Program-made: the position numbers and the translations under genes | Notes under the pieces: model-generated | What the model was told of the DNA's origin: nothing | Databases searched by the model: none | What the model saw: the letters and a program-made list of their open reading frames with translations, nothing else | Part shown: positions 8,439 through 14,450 of the stretch, one piece after another | Layout of the letters: every line of letters starts with the position of its first letter | Position numbering within the stretch: position 1 is the stretch's first letter | Source: Altericroceibacterium xinjiangense | Lineage (GTDB): Bacteria > Pseudomonadota > Alphaproteobacteria > Sphingomonadales > Sphingomonadaceae | Length of the DNA stretch: 64,000 nt | Assembly (NCBI RefSeq): GCF_003958635.1 | Contig: NZ_RSEK01000006.1 | Location: 1-64,000, forward strand | Direction of reading: 5' to 3'

Positions 8439-8490
8439 GTAGATACATTGTTGACAGGTGGTCAATAGTGCATGTATTTACATGGCGGAC
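8430..8490. promoter_or_regulatory. Divergent promoter with 19-bp inverted repeat (candidate RHH operator)
   Basis: Two 19-bp arms (8430-8448 and 8472-8490) are inverted copies with a single mismatch. Each contains a TGTA-N2-TACA box (8438-8447 and 8473-8482) and reads outward into ATGGCGGAC. On the right this is only a 13-codon frame; on the left it is the start of the ribbon-helix-helix gene. Between them lies a shorter palindrome TTGACAGGTGGTCAA (8451-8465). The plus strand has TTGACA (8451-8456) and TATTTA (8475-8480) with 18 bases between, a good sigma-70 promoter for the cassette starting at 8549. Confidence 0.65.
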
Positions 8491-8548
8491 AGCAAGGGAG
8501 TTCCCGCTCCCAAGCTGCCCTAACCACAACCGTTCCAGGAGAACGATC

Positions 8549-9013
8549 ATGGCTGACAATATCGTACCTTTCCCGCGTCCCGGCGCAAACGACAATCACG
8601 ACCCTAAGCCGCCGCAGCCCGGCCTTCGCTCATTCATCGTCTATGACGAGATGCCGAAGGGTTTCATCACTCACGAACAGGCCGGGGATCAGAACTCGCC
8701 CCACATGCGAGAGGGAGAATTCGCGGTGATCGACACCAGCGATCGCCACCCCATGCAGGGCGAAATGTTTCTCGTTCAGTGGATGAACGGCAATCGCTCC
8801 ATCATGACCACTGAGATAATCGACGGTTGGCCCGGTTGGGTTTTCTCGACCTGTCGTGGCGAGATGATGTGCAATCTGGACGGCAGTCCGGACCGGCGAG
8901 TTCGCTGGGTCGATGGCCCCTACAAGCTTGTTCACGCGATGGAGAAGATCGTTGGCCGTGTGGTCGGCATCTATCATCCTGACTTCCGCGCTCATCTGAA
9001 GGATGTCGTATGA
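8549..9013 (+). CDS. Hypothetical protein, possibly S24/LexA-fold-like
   Basis: This is a 154-residue protein starting MADNIVPFPRPGANDN behind an AGGAGA ribosome site. The middle (about 50-95) reads NSPHMREGEFAVIDTSDRHP, then GEMFLVQW, which resembles the beta-rich S24 peptidase/LexA C-terminal fold (Ser-Pro-x-Met, then Gly-Glu/Asp and a hydrophobic strand). I do not see a convincing catalytic lysine or a helix-turn-helix, so this is a weak resemblance only. It is the first gene of a four-gene run coupled by TGATG/TAATG overlaps. Its N-terminus resembles that of the last gene of the run (VPFPxR). Confidence 0.6.
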   Translation: MADNIVPFPRPGANDNHDPKPPQPGLRSFIVYDEMPKGFITHEQAGDQNSPHMREGEFAVIDTSDRHPMQGEMFLVQWMNGNRSIMTTEIIDGWPGWVFSTCRGEMMCNLDGSPDRRVRWVDGPYKLVHAMEKIVGRVVGIYHPDFRAHLKDVV

Positions 9014-9603
9014 TGGATCGCCGCACATTCATGGCCGCGAGCCCGGCTGTAATCGGATTAGTCGGTACGGCAGCTCCAACAGCCGCGCGCGCCTTTGATT
9101 CGAGCTTCGGCCCTGCCGACACCACGGCATGGGATCGAGCCCTTGCGACATACCGAAGGGCGGAAGCGCGGTACGAGCAGCTCTGCGACGAATGCGCGGC
9201 AGCGGATCAGGCTGTCGCTCACGCAACTCCAGCACGAGTGGATCGCTACTTCGAAGAGTACGGGCTGGGCATCGGCATGACCCGAGCGCAAATCGCCTTT
9301 TACCTCGCTCACTACAACCTGCGGGCCAAGGTCAAGATTGACCAAAACGCGACGCTGGAAGAGTTCGAGGCCTACCAGAACCAGACGCTGGCAGCGCGGA
9401 AGCGGTTCAGGACGTTTGAGTTCGATGCAGCCCGGCGGGCTTATTACCCCACTTATGTTCAAGCGCAGAACGATCTGATGAAGGTCCCGGCGCCGACAAA
9501 CGCCGCACTGCTGATGAAGGTGGAGATCGCAACCACGTCGCAGGACGAGGATCATGCGGAATCGATGCTGGCCGATGCCCGCCGCCTGTTGGGAGATGCA
9601 TAA
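9013..9603 (+). CDS. Tat-signal hypothetical protein, paralogue 1
   Basis: This 196-residue protein starts MDRRTFMAASPAVIGLVGTA, a twin-arginine-type signal (RRTFM) with a probable cleavage near ARA (about residue 28). The mature part is helical and charged, with RALATYRRAEARYEQL and DARRLLGDA at the C-terminus. An in-frame ATG one codon earlier (9010) is also possible. It overlaps the stop of the previous gene and is followed by a clear paralogue, sharing the MDRR start, the AWDxA motif and the same nine C-terminal residues. Function is unknown. Confidence 0.65.
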   Translation: MDRRTFMAASPAVIGLVGTAAPTAARAFDSSFGPADTTAWDRALATYRRAEARYEQLCDECAAADQAVAHATPARVDRYFEEYGLGIGMTRAQIAFYLAHYNLRAKVKIDQNATLEEFEAYQNQTLAARKRFRTFEFDAARRAYYPTYVQAQNDLMKVPAPTNAALLMKVEIATTSQDEDHAESMLADARRLLGDA

Positions 9604-10238
9604 TGGATCGCCGTTCGTTCATAGCTGCCGCGCCTGTCGCTGCCACAGCTCTCGCAATTCCCGCTTCCGCATCGGCTTTCACCGTTCGGCCCGACCGCAC
9701 AGCATGGGATGCGGCGATGCGGCGCTATCAGCAGGCAAAGGCAGAATGGGAAGCGTTCGATCCCACCTACTCCCGCATCTACGAAGGTTGGGAGGCTGGG
9801 CGCCCGAGCATGGACATGATCCACTGGAAGGAGTTCTCTTTCAGAGATCGCGACCGCTTTGCGCGAGTGGTCGACCTTGATGCCGAGTGGGAAAACTTCG
9901 TCGCTGGCGAAGGCAAGACGTGGGGCAGCCCTGACCCCGAAACCACGAAGGCGAGGCGTCGGGCTGCGTTGGACTCCGTGCAGGCGTTTCGGGATGCTGA
10001 AGCCAATCACGATCGCAACAGCGGTATGGATGAAGCCGACCGTCGTGCGGAAGAGCTAGGCGACCGGATGTACGACGCAGAGTGGGCACTGATGTATATG
10101 CCAGCGCCAGACCGCGCCGCCTTGCTCCGGAAGATCGAGAAGCTGTTGAAGGTCGAGGATGCCAGCACCGCATCTTGGACCGCGGAGGCTGTGGCACAAA
10201 CCATAGCCGATGCTCGCCGCTTGTTGGGAGATGCGTGA
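9603..10238 (+). CDS. Tat-signal hypothetical protein, paralogue 2
   Basis: This is a 211-residue paralogue of the gene before it. It starts MDRRSFIAAAPVAATALAIP (twin-arginine signal, probable cleavage at ASA-F near residue 24), continues with RTAWDAAMRRYQQAKAEWE, and ends in DARRLLGDA. The mature protein is helical, with a MYMPAPDRAALLRKIEKLL segment matching the VPAPTNAALLMKVE of paralogue 1. Its ATG overlaps the preceding TAA (TAATG) and its TGA overlaps the next ATG (TGATG). The pair looks like a tandem duplication that has diverged. Function is unknown. Confidence 0.65.
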   Translation: MDRRSFIAAAPVAATALAIPASASAFTVRPDRTAWDAAMRRYQQAKAEWEAFDPTYSRIYEGWEAGRPSMDMIHWKEFSFRDRDRFARVVDLDAEWENFVAGEGKTWGSPDPETTKARRRAALDSVQAFRDAEANHDRNSGMDEADRRAEELGDRMYDAEWALMYMPAPDRAALLRKIEKLLKVEDASTASWTAEAVAQTIADARRLLGDA

Positions 10239-10453
10239 TGGCAACGGTTGTTCCCTTCCCGCAGCGGGCTGTGCCCCTTGACCACGAGTGGCGCACTGAA
10301 TTGCTCGAGCGTGCCCCGGCGATAGTCGCGCGTAGCATCGGAGCCACCGATTGGCTCACCCAGGTAACCGCTAACTGGTGGCGCGATCAATTCGTTGAGG
10401 AATTTGGCCGCGAACCTGCCCCAACCTCGCTGGTGCCAGGCTCCGCCGGCTGA
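10238..10453 (+). CDS. Small hypothetical protein ending the Tat cassette
   Basis: This 71-residue protein starts MATVVPFPQRAVPLDHEWRT at an ATG overlapping the upstream TGA. The frame is open further upstream, but that part only shadows the preceding gene. It is Trp-rich and helical (DWLTQVTANWWRDQFVEEF). The VPFPxR start echoes the first gene of the cassette at 8549. No membrane segment or known domain is visible. Function is unknown. Confidence 0.55.
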   Translation: MATVVPFPQRAVPLDHEWRTELLERAPAIVARSIGATDWLTQVTANWWRDQFVEEFGREPAPTSLVPGSAG

Positions 10454-10459
10454 CGTCTT

Positions 10460-10475
10460 CCGGCACCCGTGCCGG
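10460..10475. repeat. Perfect 16-bp hairpin
   Basis: CCGGCAC and GTGCCGG pair perfectly around a 2-base loop, 7 bp after the end of the preceding small gene. There is no T-run, so it is not a standard terminator. Apart from this and the hairpin at 10595-10622, I see no gene in the 336 bp between 10454 and 10790. Confidence 0.4.
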
Positions 10476-10594
10476 ATTACGTTCGCCAGTTGTTCGGGGG
10501 GAAGTGACGGCGGAGGCACATCAAGAACCAAGAGCACCGAATACTGGCGGATGCTTCGGGACTTTTGCGGGGGGTGAGGTTCGTCTTGGTCAAA

Positions 10595-10622
10595 AACTGC
10601 CCCCGCCGAAGCAGGGGCAGTT
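10595..10622 (-). terminator. Rho-independent terminator (minus strand)
   Basis: AACTGCCCC (10595-10603) and GGGGCAGTT (10614-10622) form a perfect 9-bp stem around a 10-base loop. Read on the minus strand the stem is followed by a run of five T (the A-run at 10592-10596). It would end transcription of the minus-strand genes between 10915 and 11747, and may also stop plus-strand transcripts of the Tat cassette. Confidence 0.6.
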
Positions 10623-10790
10623 CCTACGCGGAAGCGCCCCCATCGAGGCGAAACGAGGCTGAGCACTTCTGCCTAGCATACGGTCCGCCAAGATCGCTGT
10701 TCCCGCTGAATGCGGCGCGGTTACCACGTAGCGAAAACTGGCCGACCCTAATCTACCATGGAGGCAACCAGTCACTGAAGGTCTGACACC

Positions 10791-10970
10791 ATGCCGCAGA
10801 CGGCAAAAGCGCGCGATTACCTCCCGTTCGCCTGCCTAGTTTTCGGGGCAATCTTAGGCGCGATGGGCCTTGCATCCGCACTTCCTTACCTGGGGTATGT
10901 CCCCGCGGGCTCGGTCACCCCGTGTGAAGCGGTCGAGGGCCGGGATGCTCCCGCCGCAGCGTCCGGATAA
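10791..10970 (+). CDS. Possible small membrane protein
   Basis: This is a 59-codon frame starting MPQTAKARDYLPFACLVFGA. Residues about 11-33 form one hydrophobic helix with small residues (GAILGAMGLASALPYL), followed by a short polar tail. It overlaps the 3' end of the minus-strand gene at 10915-11139 tail to tail by 56 bp. The start has no strong ribosome site. It could be a phage membrane peptide or chance. Confidence 0.35.
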   Translation: MPQTAKARDYLPFACLVFGAILGAMGLASALPYLGYVPAGSVTPCEAVEGRDAPAAASG

Positions 10971-11139
10971 CCGCCTCTGCATACTGGCGCATGACGCGCT
11001 GCCAGTAGTGGCCGGCCTCATCCCACGGGTGCCATTCAGCGTGCGGATCGTTGGTCGCGAGGCTGGCCCACATTTCGCGCGCCATGTCCTCGGCCAGCGC
11101 TTCGTGATCGTTCGCATCGCAGAGACGGCAGCGTGTCAC
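10915..11139 (-). CDS. Small phage-type hypothetical protein
   Basis: This 74-residue protein starts MTRCRLCDANDHEALAEDMA. The CRLC pair near the N-terminus could bind metal. The rest is acidic and Trp-rich (EMWASLATNDPHAEWHPWDE), then helical. The ATG overlaps the stop of the upstream gene by 4 bp (ATGA), so the two are translationally coupled. Function is unknown. Confidence 0.6.
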   Translation of the reverse strand: MTRCRLCDANDHEALAEDMAREMWASLATNDPHAEWHPWDEAGHYWQRVMRQYAEAVIRTLRREHPGPRPLHTG

Positions 11140-11426
11140 GTTTCGTCCTTCGGCTCAGTCGAGCGTTCGACACGGAAGCCAACTGGCACGAGCGGGGGAG
11201 GCGACCGCACCTGATAACGGTCGAGGCGGGCTAGAATCGTGTCCCGCAGCAGGTTGCGCGCCATGTCGGACTTGCGCTGGTTGGTGCTGGCCCAATCCCG
11301 GATCAATGAACGGGGAGCCTGTGACAGGATAAGCCCCACCTCGAACCGCAGTTCGTCACGGGTCATCACGCGGGGGAAGTCCTCTGCCATGCGGAACACT
11401 TGGAGAACATCGGGCGAGTCGGTCAA
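11136..11426 (-). CDS. Small phage-type hypothetical protein
   Basis: This is a 96-residue soluble protein starting MTDSPDVLQVFRMAEDFPRV. It has a helical core (RDELRFEVGLILSQAPRSLI) and a basic stretch (NQRKSDMARNLLRDTILARL) that could contact nucleic acid. It is coupled to the downstream gene by an ATGA overlap and separated from the upstream gene by 63 bp. No family is recognised. Confidence 0.6.
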   Translation of the reverse strand: MTDSPDVLQVFRMAEDFPRVMTRDELRFEVGLILSQAPRSLIRDWASTNQRKSDMARNLLRDTILARLDRYQVRSPPPLVPVGFRVERSTEPKDET

Positions 11427-11489
11427 GTGGATGGGGTAGTAGAGTCCCCAGTCGCGCTCGTCGCCGAGCGTCGGGCCGAGTTGGTTTCG

Positions 11490-11747
11490 CTAGACCTTGT
11501 CCTCTGCCAGCAAGCGGGCATAGAAATCGTCGTGCGTACGACGAACGCTGGCGGTGAGGATATCGGTCTCTTTCTGGTCCATCGACTTCCGATAGGCTGC
11601 AGCGATCTGCTCAACGGTTTCGCGATTGATGACGCCAGACCGGTAGAGAGTCTCGATGAGAATGTGCAACTCGCTGTCCACAGCGACAGCGTGACTGAGG
11701 CCAAACCGCTCGATCTCGTCGAGTAGGGTTTTGGGATCGTTCGACAT
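11490..11747 (-). CDS. Small phage-type hypothetical protein
   Basis: This 85-residue protein starts MSNDPKTLLDEIERFGLSHA and is entirely helical and charged, without a membrane segment. It is the first of three minus-strand genes read away from the tRNA toward the prophage interior. The position next to the element's edge fits a small regulatory or accessory phage gene, but no domain is recognised. Confidence 0.55.
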   Translation of the reverse strand: MSNDPKTLLDEIERFGLSHAVAVDSELHILIETLYRSGVINRETVEQIAAAYRKSMDQKETDILTASVRRTHDDFYARLLAEDKV

Positions 11748-11911
11748 GGATCATCTGCTCCTCTCCAGAAGCAACGCGTCCATGGCCCATTTTTTCCCTT
11801 GCTAGATCAACCTGGCGATTAACAGCCTGCAGCAGGCCTTGGAAAGCACCGCAGACGTGCGGAAGCGATCCTTTTGGCGGAGCCCTGTAGTCACCAGCAT
11901 CCGCCGGCGAG

Positions 11912-11933
11912 CCATGTTGCATCCATGTTGCAT
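11912..11933. repeat. 11-bp tandem repeat near the element border
   Basis: The 11-mer CCATGTTGCAT occurs twice head to tail (11912-11922 and 11923-11933) and is followed by GG. It lies in the 315-bp gene-free stretch between the last phage gene (11747) and the tRNA gene (12063). Such short direct repeats beside a tRNA may be arm-type binding sites for an integrase or an operator for a repressor. I see no integrase gene or remnant in this stretch. Confidence 0.45.
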
Positions 11934-12062
11934 GGAGCCGCCGATATCGGATCGAAAACGGCAGAAATGAGTGGGATTCAGTGCGACAACGATGCAGCAC
12001 GAAAAGGGTCGCCCTTCACCCTCGCCCAGCCGTAAGTATTTGGATTTGCTTGGAAACAATGG

Positions 12063-12136
12063 TGCGCCCGACGGGATTCGAACCCATGGCCCCCAGATTA
12101 GGAATCTGGTGCTCTATCCTGCTGAGCTACGGGCGC
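12063..12136 (-). tRNA. tRNA-Arg (anticodon CCU)
   Basis: The minus strand folds into a normal 74-nt cloverleaf. It has acceptor GCGCCCG/CGGGCGC with discriminator A, a D-arm GCTC/GAGC, an anticodon stem CCAGA/TCTGG with loop TTCCTAA (anticodon CCT), a 5-base variable loop and a T-arm with TTCGAAT. The CCA tail is not encoded. Its 3' end faces the prophage-like region, the usual side for phage integration. Confidence 0.95.
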
Positions 12137-12184
12137 GCCGGGGCCGGTTTAGAAGCGCCGGGCGCGCGGCGCAATCCTTCGCCT

Positions 12185-12652
12185 TCAATTGAGATCTTCG
12201 GGCGGCGCGACCGGAAAGGGTAGCGGCGCGACGGGGATGCCTTCCTCGACCAGTTCCTGCGCTTCTTCCACGCTGGCCTGTCCATGAATGGCCTCTGCCT
12301 CTTGTTCGCCGTAATGCATGGCACGCGTGGCTTCGGCGAAGTCGGTGCCGACCCATTTCGACGATTTCAGCGCTTCGGCCTGCGCGGCGGCAAGCCGCGT
12401 GAGCGCCTCCGCCAGCTGGGCGGGCATTGGATGGTTGGCAACCGGCCGGGTTTCGGCCGGAACGGGCAGGTCCGCGCGCTGATTGCCCTTGCGGCCGACC
12501 GCGGGAGCCATTGGTGCTTTTCCCACTTCCAGCGAACCGCATTCCGGACACGACACGAGGCCCCGCTCCAGCTGAGCGGAGAAATCCCGGGATGATCCGA
12601 ACCAGCCTTCGAATCGATGGCCGCTGTGACAGGAGAGGTCGTAAACGATCAT
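12185..12652 (-). CDS. DUF1178 family protein
   Basis: This 155-residue protein starts MIVYDLSCHSGHRFEGWFGS and matches the DUF1178 family. It has an N-terminal rubredoxin-like part with LSCHSGH and a zinc-knuckle-like CPECGS (about residues 35-40), then a helical C-terminus with KWVGTDFAEATRAMHYGE, the family's most conserved block. Biochemical role is unknown. Its start overlaps the stop of the upstream nitrilase-like gene by 4 bp, and the two with the glutaredoxin gene form a common proteobacterial cluster. Confidence 0.85.
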   Translation of the reverse strand: MIVYDLSCHSGHRFEGWFGSSRDFSAQLERGLVSCPECGSLEVGKAPMAPAVGRKGNQRADLPVPAETRPVANHPMPAQLAEALTRLAAAQAEALKSSKWVGTDFAEATRAMHYGEQEAEAIHGQASVEEAQELVEEGIPVAPLPFPVAPPEDLN

Positions 12653-13473
12653 GCTGGTCGCGACTGAGCGATCGCCCGCCGGTTGGCAAGACTCGGCAGT
12701 TGCGCGCGGACTTCGGCGAGCCGGGAGGCTTCAATCTGGGCGAACCCGAGACCCGGCGCATCCCCCATGTCGAGCAGGACCTCACCCCAGGGATCGACCA
12801 CCAGCGAATGGCCGAAAGTGCTCCGCCCATCCTGGTGCTCGCCAGCCTGCGCGGCGGCGATAACATAGGCGCTCGCCTCAATCGCCCGCGCACGCTGCAG
12901 CAGGTGCCAATGCGCCTTTCCGGTCGGCACGGTGAAGGCCGCCGGGATGGCGATGGCGTCGCAGCGCTGACGGCCCAGTTCCTCGAACAAGGCCGGAAAC
13001 CGGATATCATAGCAAACCGAAAGCCCCAGTCGGCCAACCGGCGTTTGTGCGGTAACGACGCGGTCTCCCGGCGCATAGGCTGCGGATTCCCGCCAGGTTT
13101 CTCCCGTCGCCAGTTCCACGTCGAACATGTGGATCTTGTCATAGCGGGCAGTGATCGCACCCTCCGCATCGATCACGAAGGACCGGTTGGCCCAGCGTCC
13201 GTCCTCGCGTGCAACCGCCAACGATCCTAGCGCGACCCAGACACCGTTCACCCGGGCCGCTTCCCGAACGGCGGCAAGCACCGGGTTGTCCGCTTCCGTC
13301 ACGACGTGCTGGACCGCACGTGCGCGGTCACGGTCGAGCAGACCGGACATCTCCGGAGTAAACAGCATCGCCGCGCCGCCCTTGCCCGCGTCCTCGATCC
13401 CGCGGATGAGGGAGCGGGCATTCTCCGCCGGATCGATTCCGGCGGTCATCTGGAGAAGGGCAACGCAGGTCAT
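12649..13473 (-). CDS. Carbon-nitrogen hydrolase (Nit1/omega-amidase-like)
   Basis: This 274-residue enzyme of the nitrilase superfamily probably hydrolyses an amide such as deaminated glutathione or an alpha-keto amide. The catalytic triad is visible: Glu in LFTPEMSG (about 41), Lys in RYDKIHMFD (about 112) and Cys in LSVCYDIRFP (about 154). Length fits the Nit1/Nit2 branch. It lies 12 bp downstream of the glutaredoxin gene and overlaps the DUF1178 gene, suggesting one transcript. The link to glutathione repair is inferred from family and neighbour. Confidence 0.85.
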   Translation of the reverse strand: MTCVALLQMTAGIDPAENARSLIRGIEDAGKGGAAMLFTPEMSGLLDRDRARAVQHVVTEADNPVLAAVREAARVNGVWVALGSLAVAREDGRWANRSFVIDAEGAITARYDKIHMFDVELATGETWRESAAYAPGDRVVTAQTPVGRLGLSVCYDIRFPALFEELGRQRCDAIAIPAAFTVPTGKAHWHLLQRARAIEASAYVIAAAQAGEHQDGRSTFGHSLVVDPWGEVLLDMGDAPGLGFAQIEASRLAEVRAQLPSLANRRAIAQSRPA

Positions 13474-13485
13474 GCCCGCGCCTTG

Positions 13486-13749
13486 TCAAAGGCCGAGCAG
13501 GCTGTCCAGCTTGCCTTCGCGATCCAGCCGGGCAAGATCGTCGGACCCACCGATCAGCTTTCCGTCGATGAATATCTGCGGCACGGTGCGCGCGTTCGGA
13601 TTGCGCTCCAGCATTTCAGCCTTCTTCGAGCCGCCCATTGTCACATCGTAATCCTCGTAAGCCACGCCCTTGCTGTCCAGCATGTGCCTGGCCCGGGAGC
13701 AGTAGCCGCATCCGAACTTCGAGAAGATTTCAACCTTGGGCGTGCTCAC
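13486..13749 (-). CDS. grxC: Glutaredoxin 3
   Basis: This 87-residue dithiol glutaredoxin reduces disulfides with glutathione. The active site is CGYC (about residues 13-16, in FGCGYCSRARH), with the TVP cis-proline motif in ARTVPQIFIDG and the GGSDDL glutathione-binding motif. The start is GTG at 13749 (VSTPKVEIF) with AAGGAA upstream. The frame is open far upstream, but that part is antisense to hsp20. It is the first gene of the grxC, nitrilase, DUF1178 run. Confidence 0.9.
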   Translation of the reverse strand: MSTPKVEIFSKFGCGYCSRARHMLDSKGVAYEDYDVTMGGSKKAEMLERNPNARTVPQIFIDGKLIGGSDDLARLDREGKLDSLLGL

Positions 13750-13822
13750 GCGTGTTTCCTTCTGAACCAGCGCCCTGGACCTCTTGAACGGCGCTTTTCT
13801 GTTACATATCTGGTCCGTGCCA

Positions 13823-13903
13823 GCCTGTGCCAACTGGGCAGGCGGCGATGAGACGCCGGGCTTTTTCCGGGTCTCATGATTCAAATTGCTCAAAGGAGGA
13901 TTT
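13823..13903 (+). promoter_or_regulatory. Probable ROSE-type RNA thermometer of hsp20
   Basis: The hsp20 leader folds into successive hairpins. The first pairs GCCTG/CAGGC (13823-13843); the second pairs GAGAC-CCGG with CCGGGTCTC (13850-13875). The last pairs AATTGCTC (13884-13891) with GAGGATTT (13896-13903), masking the AGGAGG ribosome site. In that last hairpin the TTGCT strand meets the AGGA strand with a G-G mismatch and a U-U mismatch, the hallmark of ROSE elements that melt on heat shock in alphaproteobacterial small-heat-shock genes. Not tested by folding software. Confidence 0.7.
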
Positions 13904-13911
13904 GTTTCGTC

Positions 13912-14397
13912 ATGACTCGTTTCGATTTTACCCCCTATCGCCGTTCCACGGTTGGATTCGACCATTTGTTCGATCTGCTTGAAAACCAGGTCCGCAACAC
14001 TCCTGTCGACAACTACCCCCCGTTCAACATCGAACGCCGGGGTGAGGATAGCTACCGGATCACGCTGGCCGTCGCGGGTTTTCGCCCCGACGATCTCGAG
14101 ATCACCGCGCAGCAGAACCTGCTGGTCATCCACGGCCGCAAGCGCGAGGAAGAGAGCCAGGGCGACATGCTCCACGTCGGCATCGCAAATCGGGGATTCG
14201 AACGGCGGTTTGAACTGGCCGACTTCGTCCGCGTGGAAGCCGCGGAGCTCACCGATGGCCTGCTGTCCATCGATCTCGTGCGCGAGGTTCCTGAGGCGAT
14301 GAAGCCGAAGAAGATCAAGATCGGCGATCAGGGCAAGCTGCAGATCGTCGACCAGAAGGACGCTGACTCCACAGCCAGCAAGTCCAGGGCGGCCTGA
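13912..14397 (+). CDS. Small heat shock protein Hsp20 (IbpA-like)
   Basis: This 161-residue alpha-crystallin-type holdase binds unfolding proteins during heat stress. The sequence begins MTRFDFTPYRRSTVGFDHLF, as in class A/IbpA proteins, followed by the alpha-crystallin domain (about 35-125: PPFNIERRGEDSYRITLAVA, then RGFERRFELADFV) and a C-terminal tail with IKIGD. The ATG at 13912 is preferred over an upstream one because of the AGGAGGA ribosome site. Translation is probably gated by the ROSE-like leader. A strong terminator follows. Confidence 0.92.
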   Translation: MTRFDFTPYRRSTVGFDHLFDLLENQVRNTPVDNYPPFNIERRGEDSYRITLAVAGFRPDDLEITAQQNLLVIHGRKREEESQGDMLHVGIANRGFERRFELADFVRVEAAELTDGLLSIDLVREVPEAMKPKKIKIGDQGKLQIVDQKDADSTASKSRAA

Positions 14398-14415
14398 CCG
14401 TATCGGTGCAGCTCG

Positions 14416-14444
14416 AGGGGCGGAACCTACAGGGTTCCGCCCCT
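14416..14444. terminator. Terminator between hsp20 and pyrG
   Basis: AGGGGCGGAACC (14416-14427) and GGTTCCGCCCCT (14433-14444) form a perfect 12-bp stem with a 5-base loop, followed by a short T-run on the plus strand. It lies between the convergent hsp20 and pyrG genes, ends hsp20 transcription, and may also act on pyrG. Confidence 0.75.
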
Positions 14445-14450
14445 TTCGCG

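Noticed and set aside
8482-8523. 13-residue leader peptide MADSKGVPAPKLP
   Set aside because: It begins within the palindrome right after the predicted -10 box, so the start codon would precede the transcription start; more likely the mirror of the RHH gene start.
11748-12062. Possible integrase remnant next to the tRNA
   Set aside because: No frame shows tyrosine- or serine-recombinase motifs; only the tandem 11-mer is notable.
1-12062. Gene transfer agent cluster
   Set aside because: The gene order lacks portal, protease and capsid genes and does not follow the alphaproteobacterial GTA layout.
11971-12192. Protein containing GIRTHGPQIRNLVLYPAELR
   Set aside because: This is the antisense translation of the tRNA-Arg gene, a common false protein call.
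12114-13169. 351-codon open frame on the minus strand
   Set aside because: Overlaps the DUF1178 and nitrilase-like genes in another frame; Arg/Ser-rich shadow.
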